Shown piece by piece: positions 38,624 through 51,967 of a stretch of 64,000 bases of DNA; within the stretch, counting starts at the first letter, position 1, and each line of letters opens with the position of its first letter. A program made the translations under genes and the position numbers. The stretch is from Actinoallomurus soli. GTDB lineage: Bacteria > Actinomycetota > Actinomycetes > Streptosporangiales > Streptosporangiaceae. A model generated the notes under the pieces. That model worked only from the letters and a program-made list of their open reading frames with translations. It searched no databases and was not told where the DNA came from. The stretch is from contig NZ_JAMXMV010000001.1 in NCBI RefSeq assembly GCF_024055715.1, positions 372,001 through 436,000 of the forward strand, read 5' to 3'.

Positions 38624-39735
38624 ATCGCGCGACCAAGCCGGCGCTGCTCGTCCTGGAGGACGGCCGGACCTTCCACGGCACCGCCTACGGGGCCGAGGGA
38701 GAGGCGTTCGGGGAGATCGTCTTCAACACCGGCATGACGGGGTACCAGGAGACGCTGACCGACCCGTCGTACCACCGGCAGATCGTCACGATGACCGCGC
38801 CGCACATCGGCAACACCGGCGTCAACGACGAGGACCCCGAGTCCGGCCGCGTGCAGGTCGCCGGGTACGTCGTCCGCGAGCCGTCCCGCGTCGTCTCGAA
38901 CTGGCGGGCCCGCCGTTCGCTCGACGACGAGCTGCGCGACTACGGCGTCGTCGGCATCGCGATCAACGGCACGCGCGCGCTCACCCGGCACCTGCGGGAC
39001 AAGGGCGCCATGCGGGCCGGCGTGAGCACGACCGAGACCGACCCGCAGGCGCTCCTGGAGCGCGTGCTGGACAGCCCCGACATGATCGGCGCCGACCTGG
39101 CCCGCGTCGTGTCCACGCCCGAGCCGTACGTCGTGCGGCCCGAGGGCGCGGTGCGGCACAGGGTCGCGGCGATCGACCTGGGCATCAAGGCGATGACGCC
39201 CCGGCGCATGGCCGAGCGCGGCTGCGAGGTGCACGTCCTGCCCGCGACCGTGACCGCCGAGGAGATCCTCGCCCTCGAGCCGGACGGGGTCTTCTACAGC
39301 AACGGGCCCGGCGACCCGGCCGCCTGCGGCTATGCGGTCGAGTCCATGCGCGGGGTGCTCGACACCGGAACGCCGGTGTTCGGCATCTGCCTCGGCAACC
39401 AGATGCTGGGCCGCGCGCTGGGCCTCGGCACGTACAAGCTGCGCTTCGGCCACCGCGGCGTGAACCAGCCGGTGCAGGACCGCGCGAACGGCCGGGTGCA
39501 CATCACCAGCCACAACCACGGCTTCGCGGTGGAGGCGCCCCTCGACGGCCCGTTCGACACGCCGTTCGGCCGGGCCGAGGTCAGCCACGTCGACCTGAAC
39601 GACGGCGTCGTCGAGGGGCTGCGGCTGCTCGACCGGCCCGCGTTCAGCGTGCAGTACCACCCCGAGGCCGCCCCGGGCCCGCACGACGCGACGGGCCTGT
39701 TCGACCGCTTCTGCGACCTCATGGACCGTTCATGA
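38620..39735 (+). CDS. carA: Carbamoyl-phosphate synthase small chain
   Basis: This glutaminase subunit supplies ammonia to CarB. The C-terminal amidotransferase domain has [16 protein letters not shown] with the catalytic Cys, HNHGFAV and [13 protein letters not shown] with the His/Glu. The N-terminal domain has [17 protein letters not shown]. Length is 371 residues. The TTG start overlaps the pyrC stop. It is separated from carB by a repeat cassette and a small membrane gene. Confidence 0.96.
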   Translation: MNRATKPALLVLEDGRTFHGTAYGAEGEAFGEIVFNTGMTGYQETLTDPSYHRQIVTMTAPHIGNTGVNDEDPESGRVQVAGYVVREPSRVVSNWRARRSLDDELRDYGVVGIAINGTRALTRHLRDKGAMRAGVSTTETDPQALLERVLDSPDMIGADLARVVSTPEPYVVRPEGAVRHRVAAIDLGIKAMTPRRMAERGCEVHVLPATVTAEEILALEPDGVFYSNGPGDPAACGYAVESMRGVLDTGTPVFGICLGNQMLGRALGLGTYKLRFGHRGVNQPVQDRANGRVHITSHNHGFAVEAPLDGPFDTPFGRAEVSHVDLNDGVVEGLRLLDRPAFSVQYHPEAAPGPHDATGLFDRFCDLMDRS

Positions 39736-39799
39736 CCGAGCGCAGCGAGCGAGTCATGAGCACAGTGCCTCTGGTCGCCTCTCCGGCGAAGGAGGGCCC
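39732..39799 (+). repeat. 68-bp ATGA-bridging cassette, copy B (23-codon mini-ORF)
   Basis: The element starts at an ATG overlapping the carA stop (TCATGA) and its own TGA overlaps the ATG of the next gene at 39800. It encodes [15 protein letters not shown] followed by [17 protein letters not shown] near its end is the ribosome site of the downstream gene. It is homologous over its full length with copies A and C. Confidence 0.8.
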
Positions 39800-39996
39800 A
39801 TGACCGACGCATCCGGCCACGAGGCGGACCACGCCTCCGACACCGCCTCCCACGGCCACGTGCCCGTCGACCCGAACGACGCCGTCGTACGGGCTCGACC
39901 CCCGGCACCGCTGGCCCTCATCCTCTCCACCGTCGCCGCCGCCCTGACCGTGCTGGCCCTTGTGGCCGTCGCGGTCGCCTCCGGACAGGGAACCTG

Positions 39997-39997
<1 letters not shown>
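39800..39997 (+). CDS. Small single-span membrane protein in the pyr operon
   Basis: This 65-residue protein has a hydrophilic His/Asp-rich N-terminus and one membrane segment ([20 protein letters not shown]). Streptomyces pyr operons also encode a small membrane protein, but next to pyrC (from memory); whether it is the same gene moved is unknown. It overlaps carB by TGATG. A role in the pathway has not been shown. Confidence 0.75.
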
Positions 39998-43331
<3,334 letters not shown>

Positions 43332-43335
<4 letters not shown>

Positions 43336-44210
43336 CCGACTCACCGGTCGCACCGGTACAGGTGCCCGGAACGGTCCTGACGATCCGGCGGACCGGGGCC
43401 TACCACGCGATGACGCTGGTGGCCCCGGGCATCGCCGAACGCTTCCGGCCGGGGCAGTTCGTCGCCCTGGCCGTCGGCGGTGAACGGTCGAGCATGCTGA
43501 CGAGGCGCTGCTTCTTCGTCCGCGAGGTCAAGCCCGACTACGGCGGCACCGTCGAGGTCGTCTTCGCGGTGCGCGGCGCCGGCACGCAGTGGCTGGCCGC
43601 GCTGCGGCCGCGCGACATCCTCGACGTCGCCGGCCCGCTCGGCCGCCCCTTCCCGCTGCCGCGCCACCCCGTGCGCTGCGTCCTCGTCGGCGAGGGGCAC
43701 TCCGGGGCGGCGCTGTTCCCGCTCGCCGCCGTGCTGCGCCAGCGCGAGTGCACGGTCCACTTCGTGCTCGGCGGCGCCGAGTCCGACCACGTGTACGGCA
43801 CCCGCGCGGCGCGCCGGGCGGGCGACTCCACGTCCGTCGTCACCGAGGACGGCTCGCTCGGCCACCGGGGGCGTCCCGAGGACCTCCTGGCGGCCGTCGT
43901 CGAGGAGGTCGGCGCCGAGGTGCTCTACGCCTGCGGCCCGACCGAGACGCTGCGGGCGGTGTCCCGGATCGCCGTCCGCTACGACCTGCCCGTCCAGGTG
44001 GCGGTCGAGGAGCCGATGTCCTGCGGCACCGGCGTCTGCCAGGCGTGCGTGCTCCCGGTCATCGACGACGAGGGCGTGACCCACATGGCGCGTTCGTGCG
44101 TGGAGGGCCCGGTGTTCCGCGGCGAGCGGGTCCGCTGGGACGACCTCGGCACGATCCCGTTCGACGCCTACGGCGCCCCCCGCTCGCTGCTTCCCGGAAG
44201 TCTCACATGA
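43332..44210 (+). CDS. pyrK: Dihydroorotate dehydrogenase electron transfer subunit
   Basis: PyrK carries electrons from dihydroorotate through FMN, FAD and a [2Fe-2S] cluster to NAD+. The 292-residue product has a FAD-binding [12 protein letters not shown] region, the nucleotide-binding part [13 protein letters not shown], and the cluster motif [11 protein letters not shown] with a fourth Cys in ARSC. The TTG start overlaps the carB stop. The following cassette C links it to pyrD. Confidence 0.93.
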
Positions 44211-44274
44211 CCGAGCGAAGCGGGGGAATCGATAGGCACGGCACCTTGGTCATGAGGCCGACGAAGGAGGTCTC
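44207..44274 (+). repeat. 68-bp ATGA-bridging cassette, copy C (23-codon mini-ORF)
   Basis: The element starts at an ATG overlapping the pyrK stop (ACATGA) and its own TGA overlaps the pyrD ATG at 44275. It encodes [15 protein letters not shown] followed by MRPTKEVS and ends with GAAGGAGGT as the pyrD ribosome site. It is more diverged than copies A and B but has identical length and both overlaps. Confidence 0.8.
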
Positions 44275-45306
44275 ATGACGACCGACCTGGAGACCCGCCT
44301 CGGCGGCCTCACGCTGCCGAACCCGGTCCTGACGGCGGCCGGCTGCGGCGGCACCGGACGCGAGCTCGGCCGCTTCTTCGACGTGGGCCGGCTCGGCGCG
44401 CTCGTGACGCCGTCGATCACCCCGCGGCCGCGGGCAGGCCGGCCCGCGCCCCGGCTCGCCGAGACCCCCTCCGGCGTCCTGAACGCCGCCGGGCTGCAGG
44501 GCCCGGGGATCGAGACGTTCCTGAGCCGCGACCTGCCCTGGCTGGCCGAGCGGGACGCCCGCGTCATCGTGTCGATCGCCGGCGGCAGCGTGGGGGAGTA
44601 CGCCGAGGTGGCCCGCCTGCTCGGCGACGCGCCCGGCGTCGCCGCCGTGGAGATCAACCTTTCCTGCCCCGACGTCGAGAACCGGGGTTCGACCTTCGCG
44701 GCCCACCCGTCGGCCGCCGCCCGCCTCGTACGCGCCGTGCGCGCGAGCGCGCCGCGCCGGCTGCCCGTGTTCGCCAAGCTGTCCGCCGACGTCACCGACA
44801 TCGTCGGCGTCGCCATGGCGTGCGCCGACGCCGGGGCGGACGGCCTGTCGATGATCAACACGCTGCACGGCATGGCCATCGACACCACCACGCTCCGTCC
44901 CGCGCTCGCCGGCGTCACCGGCGAGCTGTCCGGACCGGCGATTCGCCCCGTGGCCGTCCGCTGCGTCTACCAGGTGCACGCCGCGCTGCCGGAGGTGCCC
45001 ATCATCGGGATCGGGGGGATCCGGACCGGTCTGGACGCCCTGGAGTTCGTCCTGGCGGGCGCGTCGGCCGTCGCCGTGGGCACGGCCACCCTGCACGACC
45101 CGTCCGCGTGCGTACGGGTCCTGCGCGAGCTCGACGGGGCGTTGAAGGAGCGCGGCATCGACCGGCTCGTCGACGTCGTGGGGCTCGCACACAAACCGGC
45201 GGGGAGCGTCCACCGCCGCATCGACCCCAACGTCGGCCTGGCGGTCGCCGGGGACGCCGCCGGCGCGGGCTCGACCGAGCCGATCGAACAGGAGACCACC
45301 CAGTGA
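44275..45306 (+). CDS. pyrD: Dihydroorotate dehydrogenase, class 1B catalytic subunit
   Basis: PyrD oxidises dihydroorotate to orotate with FMN. The 343-residue barrel has LPNPVLTAAGCGG, NLSCPDVENRGSTF, the class-1 active-site region LPVFAKLSADVTDI, and GIGGIRTGLDALEFVLAGAS for FMN phosphate. A C-terminal tail of about 30 residues extends past the barrel. Pairing with pyrK supports the NAD+-linked 1B class. It overlaps pyrF by four bases. Confidence 0.95.
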   Translation: MTTDLETRLGGLTLPNPVLTAAGCGGTGRELGRFFDVGRLGALVTPSITPRPRAGRPAPRLAETPSGVLNAAGLQGPGIETFLSRDLPWLAERDARVIVSIAGGSVGEYAEVARLLGDAPGVAAVEINLSCPDVENRGSTFAAHPSAAARLVRAVRASAPRRLPVFAKLSADVTDIVGVAMACADAGADGLSMINTLHGMAIDTTTLRPALAGVTGELSGPAIRPVAVRCVYQVHAALPEVPIIGIGGIRTGLDALEFVLAGASAVAVGTATLHDPSACVRVLRELDGALKERGIDRLVDVVGLAHKPAGSVHRRIDPNVGLAVAGDAAGAGSTEPIEQETTQ

Positions 45307-46001
45307 ACACCGCTCCCATCGCCGTCGCGCTCGACGCGGCGGACCTCGAGACCGCCGCGCGCTGGGCCGCGCTGGTCACCCCGCACGTCAGTACCGTCAA
45401 GGTCGGCCTGGAGCTGTACCTGCGGTACGGCCCCGACGTCGTCGCCAGCGTCCGCGGCGCGAGCGGCGTCAAGGTCTTCCTCGATCTGAAGCTCCACGAC
45501 ATCCCGGCGACCGTCGCGGGCGCCGCCCACGCGGTGTCCCGGCTCAAGCCGGCGTACCTCACCGTGCACGCCGGCGGCGGCACCGCGATGATCCGCGCGG
45601 CCGTCGAGGCGGCCCCGCAGACCAAGATCGCGGCTGTCACGGTCCTCACATCGCTCTCAGAGGCCGATCTGGCCGGGATGGGACTCGGAGGGTCGGCCGC
45701 GGACGTCGTGCGCCGTATGGCGGCTCTGGCGGTCGGAGCGGGGGCCCAGGCGCTCGTGTGCTCCCCCCGTGAGGTCGCGGACGTACGGGCGGAGGTCGGG
45801 CCGGACATCACCCTCATCACGCCGGGCGTACGGCCCGCGGGAGCCGCGACCCAGGACCAGGCGCGGGTCGCCACCCCCGAAGAGGCCCTCGCGGCCGGAG
45901 CCGACCTCCTCGTCATCGGCCGGCCCATCACCGGCGCCCCGGACCCCGGCGCGGCGGCGGCGGGAATCGCGGCGGCGCTCCGCCGCACCGGGGTCGCCTG
46001 A
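45303..46001 (+). CDS. pyrF: Orotidine 5'-phosphate decarboxylase
   Basis: PyrF makes UMP. The 232-residue barrel shows VALDAADLETA, VKVGLELYL, the catalytic VFLDLKLHDIPATVAGA (Asp-Lys-x-x-Asp set), LITPGVRP and LVIGRPITGAPDPG. This is the last gene of the pyr operon. Its 3' end has been tandemly reiterated into the downstream spacer. Confidence 0.96.
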   Translation: MNTAPIAVALDAADLETAARWAALVTPHVSTVKVGLELYLRYGPDVVASVRGASGVKVFLDLKLHDIPATVAGAAHAVSRLKPAYLTVHAGGGTAMIRAAVEAAPQTKIAAVTVLTSLSEADLAGMGLGGSAADVVRRMAALAVGAGAQALVCSPREVADVRAEVGPDITLITPGVRPAGAATQDQARVATPEEALAAGADLLVIGRPITGAPDPGAAAAGIAAALRRTGVA

Positions 46002-46225
46002 TCCGTCCGGGAGCACTCCGGCGGAACCGGGTCGCCTGACCCACCGGGCCGCTCCGGCGGACCGGGGCGCGCGGCCCGTCCGGGACACTCGGGCGGACCG
46101 GGGCGCGGCCACCCGTCCGGGACACTCGGGCGGACCGGGGCGCGCGGCCCGTCCGGGCCACTCGGGCGGATCGGGTCGCGGTCACCCGTCCGGGACACTC
46201 CGGCGGACCGGGTCGCGCTCCCCAT
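46002..46225. repeat. Tandem 36-37-bp array derived from the pyrF 3' end
   Basis: About six units of the form CCCGTCCGGGACACTCGGGC then GGACCGGGGCGCG follow the pyrF stop. The first unit still carries ACCGGGTCGCCTGA, the last codons and stop of pyrF, so the array grew from the gene end. Copies differ at a few positions each. Confidence 0.85.
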
Positions 46226-46517
46226 CCGACCCGCGTCCGGTGCCGCCGGACCGGGACCGCCCGGCCGGTCCGGACGCGGGGTGTCGGGACCGCTTGACTG
46301 ACCCGTTTTCCCCTCGCAAGAAACGCCAGGCCGTCGTACGGTTCGGGGTGTAAGAACCCCCTACTTTCAATACAGTGAGTGATGAGGGCGCCGCATAGAG
46401 TGACATCGGTAACTTAAAACAGGGCTATATGGCCTTTCACGTTGCTTTATGGGCCCTGAACTCGCTAGGTTCCCAAGCCGTCCGACTCAATCGAGTGGAA
46501 ACACGAGGTGACCCGGC
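46226..46517 (+). promoter_or_regulatory. AT-richer leader/promoter region of mihF
   Basis: After the repeat array the sequence becomes markedly less GC-rich up to the mihF GTG. It contains a small GGTTC/GAACC hairpin (about 46341-46359), several TATA-like hexamers (for example CTATAT near 46424) and no ORF. A long 5' leader is probable; the exact promoter cannot be chosen by eye. Confidence 0.4.
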
Positions 46518-46844
46518 GTGGCGCTTCCGCCCCTAACCCCTGAACAGCGCGCCGCAGCCCTGGAAAAGGCTGCAAAGGCTCGCAAAGAGCGTGCCGAGGT
46601 CAAAGACCGGCTCAAGCACGGGGGTACCTCCCTCGCTGAGGTTCTGAAGGATGGGCAGGCCGACGACGTCATCGGCAAGATGAAGGTGTCGGCTCTGCTG
46701 GAGTCCCTGCCTGGCGTCGGCAAGGTCCGTGCCAAGCAGATCATGGAGCGGCTCGGTATCGCCGAGTCCCGCCGCGTGCGGGGTCTCGGCGCGAACCAGC
46801 GCGCCGCTCTCGAGCGTGAGTTCGGCGGCGGTGGAAATCGCTGA
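46518..46844 (+). CDS. mihF: Integration host factor, actinobacterial type
   Basis: This 108-residue nucleoid protein bends DNA and supports condensation and recombination (mIHF in mycobacteria, sIHF in Streptomyces). The N-terminal helix [20 protein letters not shown] is followed by the helix-turn-helix and the helix-hairpin-helix [18 protein letters not shown]. Start is the GTG at 46518, after GAGGTG. Gene order mihF-gmk-rpoZ is conserved in actinomycetes. Confidence 0.96.
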   Translation: MALPPLTPEQRAAALEKAAKARKERAEVKDRLKHGGTSLAEVLKDGQADDVIGKMKVSALLESLPGVGKVRAKQIMERLGIAESRRVRGLGANQRAALEREFGGGGNR

Positions 46845-47487
46845 TCGACTCGCCTCGGACGGGCGCGGCGGGCGGACCGCCGCGGCCGGTTCCGCCACCC
46901 CCGTGGCGGGCGGCTCCATCCCGTCCAGGCGCCTGACGGTCCTCTCCGGGCCGTCCGGCGTCGGCAAGAGCACGGTCGTCGCCGAGATCCGGCGTGCCCA
47001 CCCGGAGGTGTGGCTGTCGGTCTCGGTGACAACTCGTGCCCCTCGTCCTGGCGAGGTCCACGGTGTGCACTACTTCTTCGCCGACGGCGCCGAGTTCGAT
47101 CGGCTCGTCGCGGAGGGGGAGCTGCTCGAGTGGGCCGAGTTCGCGGGCAATCGTTACGGCACGCCGCGCCGCGCGGTGCTGGAGCACCTCGAAGCCGGCG
47201 TGCCGGTCCTGCTCGAGATCGACCTGCAGGGCGCCCGCCAGGTGCATGCGGCCATGCCGGAGGCGCTGTTCGTGTTCCTCGCGCCGCCGTCGTGGGACGA
47301 ACTCGTCCGGCGGCTCGTCGGCCGTGGCACCGAGCCGCCGGACGTGATCGAACGCCGGCTCGACGCCGCCCGTACCGAACTGGCGGCCGAGAAGGAGTTC
47401 GACATCACGCTGGTCAACACGTCGGTCCAGGACGTCTGCGCCGAGCTGGTAGCCTTGCTGGCTGCACAACCACCGAACTCCGACTAG
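46831..47487 (+). CDS. gmk: Guanylate kinase
   Basis: Gmk phosphorylates GMP to GDP. The P-loop is [14 protein letters not shown], followed by [11 protein letters not shown] and VHYFF in the GMP site, [15 protein letters not shown], and the lid region [19 protein letters not shown] disordered N-terminal extension of about 35 residues precedes the P-loop. GTG 46831 overlaps the end of mihF; GTG 46903 is an alternative that would give a shorter N-terminus. Confidence 0.93.
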   Translation: MEIADRLASDGRGGRTAAAGSATPVAGGSIPSRRLTVLSGPSGVGKSTVVAEIRRAHPEVWLSVSVTTRAPRPGEVHGVHYFFADGAEFDRLVAEGELLEWAEFAGNRYGTPRRAVLEHLEAGVPVLLEIDLQGARQVHAAMPEALFVFLAPPSWDELVRRLVGRGTEPPDVIERRLDAARTELAAEKEFDITLVNTSVQDVCAELVALLAAQPPNSD

Positions 47488-47501
47488 CGGAAGGCGCAGG
47501 A

Positions 47502-47768
47502 GTGGCATCGAATGCCCCTGGTGCCGAAGGCATCACCAACCCGCCGATCGACGACCTGCTGAAGATCGTCGACAGCAAGTACAGCCTCGTGATCATGGGG
47601 GCCAAGCGGGCCCGCCAGATCAACGCCTACTACGCCCAGCTCGGCGAGGGCCTCCTGGAGTACGTCGGTCCCCTGGTGGAGACCCAGGTCCAGGAGAAGC
47701 CGCTGTCGATCGCGCTGCGCGAGGTCCGTGAGGGCCTGCTTCACTCCGAGGCCATCGAAGGCGCCTGA
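47502..47768 (+). CDS. rpoZ: RNA polymerase omega subunit
   Basis: Omega assists assembly of RNA polymerase on beta-prime. The 88-residue product contains [33 protein letters not shown] and the C-terminal [11 protein letters not shown], all typical of actinobacterial omega. GTG 47502 has GGAAGG at suitable distance, 15 bp after gmk. Confidence 0.96.
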   Translation: MASNAPGAEGITNPPIDDLLKIVDSKYSLVIMGAKRARQINAYYAQLGEGLLEYVGPLVETQVQEKPLSIALREVREGLLHSEAIEGA

Positions 47769-47860
47769 GTTGTCTCCGGCGGCCCCGGGGTGCGTCGCGC
47801 CCCCGACGCGCGGGCGTCGTCCCACGGGCGCCGCGCCGCGCTCTGGGAGAGGGCACGCCG

Positions 47861-49081
47861 GTGAGTGAGGTCCCGGCGTCCTCCGGGCGGCCCCGCGTGC
47901 TCCTCGGGGTGGGCGGCGGCATCGCCGCGTACAAGGTCTGTGAGCTGCTCCGGCGGCTGACCGAGTCCGGCCATGACGTCCGGGTCATCCCGACGCGTGA
48001 CGCGCTGCGCTTCGTCGGCGAGCCGACGTGGGCGGCGCTGTCCGGCGAGCCGGTGACGACCGAGGTCTGGTCGGGCGTCGCCGAGGTGCCGCACGTGCGC
48101 CTCGGGCAGGGCGCCGACCTGGTCTTCGTCGCCCCGGCCACCGCCGACCTGCTCGCCAGGGCGGCGCACGGCCTCGCCGACGACCTGCTGACCAACACCC
48201 TGCTGACGGCGCGCTGCCCGGTGGTGTTCGCGCCCGCGATGCACACCGAGATGTGGGAGCACCCCGCGACCCAGGCCAACGTCGCGACGCTGCGCTCACG
48301 CGGCTGTGTCGTGATCGAGCCGGCCGTGGGCCGGCTGACCGGCGCCGACTCCGGCAAGGGCCGGCTGCCCGATCCGGACGCGCTGTTCGACGTCGCCCGA
48401 CTGGTCCTGGCCCGGGGAGACCTGCCGGCCGACCTCGCCGGCCGCCACGTCGTCGTGTCGTCGGGCGGCACCCGCGAGCCCATCGACCCGGTGCGGTTCA
48501 TCGGGAACCGCTCGTCCGGCCTGCAGGGCCACGCACTGGCGCGGACCGCGCTCGCACGCGGCGCCCGCGTCACGCTGGTCGCCGCGAACGTCGCGCTGCC
48601 GGACCCGGCGGGCGCGGAGGTCGTCCGCGTCGGCTCGGCGCTCGAGCTCCGCGACGCGGTGCTCAAGGCGGCCGGCGAGGCCGACGCCGTCGTGATGGCC
48701 GCCGCGGTGGCCGACTTCCGGCCGGACGACTACCGCGAGATGAAGATAAAGAAGACGGACGGTGCCGAACCGGACCCGATCCGCCTGGTCAAGAACCCCG
48801 ACGTCCTCGTCGAGCTGGTCACCGCGCGCCGTCCCGGGCAGGTGATCGTCGGATTCGCCGCCGAGACCAACGACGTGCTGCGCAACGGCCGGGAGAAACT
48901 CGCCCGCAAGGGCTGTGACCTGCTCGTCGTCAACGAGGTGGGGGAGCGGCTGACCTTCGGCGCCCCCGACAACGCCGCCGTGATCCTCTCGGCCGGCGGC
49001 GCGTCCGTCGACGTGCCGCGCGGCTCGAAGGAGGCGCTCGCCGACGTCGTATGGGATCAGGTGGCCGGACGGCTACAGTAA
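47861..49081 (+). CDS. coaBC: Phosphopantothenoylcysteine decarboxylase / phosphopantothenate-cysteine ligase
   Basis: This bifunctional enzyme performs two steps of coenzyme A synthesis. The N-terminal FMN-binding CoaC half has VLLGVGGGIAAYK, DLVFVAPATADLLARAAHG and the substrate clamp APAMHTEMWEHP. The CoaB half starts near residue 185 with VVSSGGTREPIDPVRFIGN and contains AAVADFRP and IKKTDGAEP with the Lys of the CTP site. Length is 406 residues. The GTG at 47861 lies 92 bp after rpoZ. Confidence 0.95.
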   Translation: MSEVPASSGRPRVLLGVGGGIAAYKVCELLRRLTESGHDVRVIPTRDALRFVGEPTWAALSGEPVTTEVWSGVAEVPHVRLGQGADLVFVAPATADLLARAAHGLADDLLTNTLLTARCPVVFAPAMHTEMWEHPATQANVATLRSRGCVVIEPAVGRLTGADSGKGRLPDPDALFDVARLVLARGDLPADLAGRHVVVSSGGTREPIDPVRFIGNRSSGLQGHALARTALARGARVTLVAANVALPDPAGAEVVRVGSALELRDAVLKAAGEADAVVMAAAVADFRPDDYREMKIKKTDGAEPDPIRLVKNPDVLVELVTARRPGQVIVGFAAETNDVLRNGREKLARKGCDLLVVNEVGERLTFGAPDNAAVILSAGGASVDVPRGSKEALADVVWDQVAGRLQ

Positions 49082-49128
49082 AGCCACCGGCCCTCCCACG
49101 CCTCAAGCGTCGCTGGAGCGGGCCGGGC

Positions 49129-49134
49129 TAGACT
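49129..49134 (+). promoter_or_regulatory. -10 element of metK
   Basis: TAGACT in the 117-bp spacer fits the primary sigma -10 pattern; the -35 region is poor. A leader of about 60 bases follows, with a CAAGGAG ribosome site. No SAM riboswitch core is visible. Confidence 0.4.
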
Positions 49135-49198
49135 TCGCGACCGGAAACCAGACAATCCTGCTACGTCAGTCAGCAGCCGCTGCAAGGAGTACACCTAC

Positions 49199-50392
49199 GT
49201 GTCTCGTCGCCTGTTCACCTCCGAGTCCGTGACGGAAGGTCACCCGGACAAGATCGCCGACCAGATCAGTGACGCGATCCTCGACGCGATGCTGAAGGAC
49301 GACGCGCGCAGCCGCGTCGCCGTCGAGACGCTGATCACGACCGGGCAGGTTCACGTCGCGGGTGAGGTGACCACCGAGACGTACGTGGACATCCCCGGCG
49401 TCATCCGGGAGAAGATCCTCGAGATCGGCTACGACTCCTCGAGCAAGGGCTTCGACGGCCACTCCTGCGGCGTGTCGGTGTCCATCGGCGCCCAGTCGCC
49501 CGACATCGCGCAGGGCGTCGACGACGCGTACGAGACCCGCGAGGGCGAGGGCGCGGACGAGCTCGACCGGCAGGGCGCCGGCGACCAGGGCCTGATGTTC
49601 GGCTACGCCTGCCGCGAGACCCCCGAGCTCATGCCGCTGCCGATCACCCTCGCGCACCGGCTGGCCCGGCGCCTGTCCGCCGTCCGCAACAGCGGCGTGG
49701 TGCCCTACCTCCGCCCGGACGGCAAGACCCAGGTCACGATCGAGTACGACGGCGACCGCGCGGTCCGGCTCGACACGGTCGTCGTGTCCTCCCAGCACGC
49801 TCCCGACATCAGCCTCAGCGACCTGCTGACCCCTGACATCAAGGAGCACGTCGTCGACCCGGTCGTCGCCGAGCTCGACATCGACACCGAGGGCTACCGC
49901 CTGCTGGTCAACCCGACCGGCCGCTTCGAGATCGGCGGCCCGATGGGCGACGCGGGTCTCACCGGCCGGAAGATCATCATCGACACCTACGGCGGCATGG
50001 CCCGCCACGGCGGCGGCGCCTTCTCCGGCAAGGACCCGTCCAAGGTGGACCGCTCCGCCGCGTACGCCATGCGCTGGGTCGCCAAGAACGTCGTCGCCGC
50101 CGGCCTCGCCGACCGCTGCGAGGCCCAGGTCGCGTACGCGATCGGCAAGGCCCACCCGGTCGGCCTGTTCATCGAGACCTTCGGCACCGAGAAGCTCCCG
50201 GTCGAGAAGATCCAGGAGGCCGTCCTCGAGGTCTTCGACCTCCGCCCGGCCGCGATCATCCGCGACCTCGACCTGCTGCGCCCGATCTACTCCCAGACCG
50301 CGGCGTACGGCCACTTCGGCCGCGAGGAGCCGGACTTCTCCTGGGAGCGCACGGACCGCGCCGACGCCCTGAAGTCGGCCGCCGGTCGCTGA
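49199..50392 (+). CDS. metK: S-adenosylmethionine synthetase
   Basis: MetK makes SAM from methionine and ATP. The 397-residue product has [32 protein letters not shown] (first signature), [19 protein letters not shown] (second signature) and [12 protein letters not shown]. It begins at the GTG at 49199 after CAAGGAG. It completes the coaBC-metK order common in actinomycetes and links metabolically to metF on the left. Confidence 0.97.
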   Translation: MSRRLFTSESVTEGHPDKIADQISDAILDAMLKDDARSRVAVETLITTGQVHVAGEVTTETYVDIPGVIREKILEIGYDSSSKGFDGHSCGVSVSIGAQSPDIAQGVDDAYETREGEGADELDRQGAGDQGLMFGYACRETPELMPLPITLAHRLARRLSAVRNSGVVPYLRPDGKTQVTIEYDGDRAVRLDTVVVSSQHAPDISLSDLLTPDIKEHVVDPVVAELDIDTEGYRLLVNPTGRFEIGGPMGDAGLTGRKIIIDTYGGMARHGGGAFSGKDPSKVDRSAAYAMRWVAKNVVAAGLADRCEAQVAYAIGKAHPVGLFIETFGTEKLPVEKIQEAVLEVFDLRPAAIIRDLDLLRPIYSQTAAYGHFGREEPDFSWERTDRADALKSAAGR

Positions 50393-50409
50393 CCCGCTCC
50401 ACTCTCGTA

Positions 50410-50445
50410 CGAGGCCGTTCCGGACATCCGTCCGGGGCGGCCTCG
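50410..50445 (+). terminator. Hairpin terminator after metK
   Basis: CGAGGCCG (50410-50417) pairs with CGGCCTCG (50438-50445), and inside it CCGGAC pairs with GTCCGG. There is no T-run. It lies 17 bp beyond the metK stop. Confidence 0.7.
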
Positions 50446-50626
50446 CCGCTTCCCCGGGCAGGGGCCTCGCCGGTGACCTCTGGACGCGCGGAAGGCGGTC
50501 CTCACCGCCGGCGCCCGGCAGGTGGGGCCGCCGCCGTGGTCGTGGAAGCTTGAGGGCCGCGCCGGGCGGGGAGACCAGGTCGTACGGGCGGCGGACCTCG
50601 CCGTCGTGACCGGGTCGGGGGGCCGG

Positions 50627-51844
50627 ATGAGCGAGTCGATCGTGTTCCCGTACGAGGATCCGGCCTTCGTGGCCGACCCGTACCCGTTCTACCGCCGGCT
50701 CCGCGAGGGCGGCCCGGTCCGCCGGGTCGTCACCGTGCGCGGGCTGGAGGCGTGGCTGGTCACCCGCTACGACGACGCGCGCGAGGCGCTCACGGACCCT
50801 CGGCTGAGCAGCGACCTCCGCCTGGCGACGGACCCCCGGCTCCTGGAACAGCTGCCCGCCGCGGAGCGGGACGGCGCGATGCGCAGCATGATCCGCCTCG
50901 ACCCGCCCGACCACACGCGGCTGCGCCGTCTCGTGTCCCAGGCATTCACGGCACGCCGGGTCGCGGAGCTCGAACCACGCGTGCAGGAGATCGCCGACCG
51001 GCTGCTGGACGCGATCGTGCCGGCCGGGCGGGCCGACCTGATCGAGGACTTCGCGCTGCCCCTGCCGGTCACCGTGATCAGCGAACTGCTCGGCGTGCCT
51101 CCGGAGGACCGCGACGGTTTCCAGGAGTGGACGAACGTCATGCTCGCCCAGCACCCCGACCGGCCCGACCTCGCGGCGATGGACCGGGCGTGGCGGCGCA
51201 TGTGGTCGTACCTGGAAGGGCTCCTGGCGGCCAAGCGGACCGATCCCGCCGACGACCTGCTCGGCGCGCTGATCACCGCCAGGGACCAGGAACGGCGGCT
51301 CGACGAGGGCGAACTGGTCGCGATGGCGTTCCTGCTGCTGGTCGCCGGCTACGTCACGACCGTGAACCTGATCGGCAACGGGATCGCGGCGCTGCTCGCC
51401 CACCCCGGTCAGCTCAAGCTCCTCCGTGACGACCCCGCCCTGCTGCCGGGCGCCGTCGAGGAGTTCCTGCGCTGGGACGGGCCGGTGGACCCGGGCGTCC
51501 TGCGCGTCGCGGCGGAGGATCTGGAGATCGGCGGAGTGCGCGTTCCGCGGGGCGCGACGGTCATCGTCGCGACGGCGATCGCCGACCGCGACCCCGTCGA
51601 GTTCCACGACGCGGACCGCCTCGACGTCGCACGTCAGGCCGGCGCCCACCTGGCGTTCGGGCACGGCGTCCACTACTGCCTCGGCGCGCCCCTGGCCCGG
51701 CTGGAGGGGCGGATCGCCATCGGGACGGCGCTGCGCCGGCTCGACGACCTCGCCCTCGCCGTGCCGTACGGAGAGCTGCCCCGCCAGGTCGGCGGCCTGC
51801 GCGGCCTGCGGCAGCTGCCCGTGACGTTCACGGCGTCCCGCTAG
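50627..51844 (+). CDS. Cytochrome P450 with atypical I-helix
   Basis: The 405-residue protein has the heme-thiolate signature FGHGVHYCLGAPLAR, the K-helix E-x-x-R in EEFLRWDGPV and the general CYP105/107-like layout. In the I-helix the usual AG-x-(E/D)-TT reads AGYVTT: the acidic residue that helps split dioxygen is Val. Either the enzyme uses another proton path or peroxide, or it has lost normal monooxygenation. No ferredoxin gene is adjacent. ATG 50627 gives a normal N-terminus; the frame is open to 50522. Confidence 0.93.
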   Translation: MSESIVFPYEDPAFVADPYPFYRRLREGGPVRRVVTVRGLEAWLVTRYDDAREALTDPRLSSDLRLATDPRLLEQLPAAERDGAMRSMIRLDPPDHTRLRRLVSQAFTARRVAELEPRVQEIADRLLDAIVPAGRADLIEDFALPLPVTVISELLGVPPEDRDGFQEWTNVMLAQHPDRPDLAAMDRAWRRMWSYLEGLLAAKRTDPADDLLGALITARDQERRLDEGELVAMAFLLLVAGYVTTVNLIGNGIAALLAHPGQLKLLRDDPALLPGAVEEFLRWDGPVDPGVLRVAAEDLEIGGVRVPRGATVIVATAIADRDPVEFHDADRLDVARQAGAHLAFGHGVHYCLGAPLARLEGRIAIGTALRRLDDLALAVPYGELPRQVGGLRGLRQLPVTFTASR

Positions 51845-51967
51845 AAGAAGACTGAAGATTCATTCACTTATCGGAATATCCACGAATGATCTTGCGCTGT
51901 GGGGTATTAGAGACACATGTGACCCCTTTGTGGTCGCTGTGACGTTCCCCACCCCTGGAGGTCATCG

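Noticed and set aside
49082-49198. SAM riboswitch upstream of metK
   Set aside because: The spacer lacks the conserved cores of the SAM aptamer families, and is only 117 bp.
49166-51673. Long minus-strand frame opposite metK and the P450 gene
   Set aside because: Shadow of two well-recognised genes, with no protein family features.
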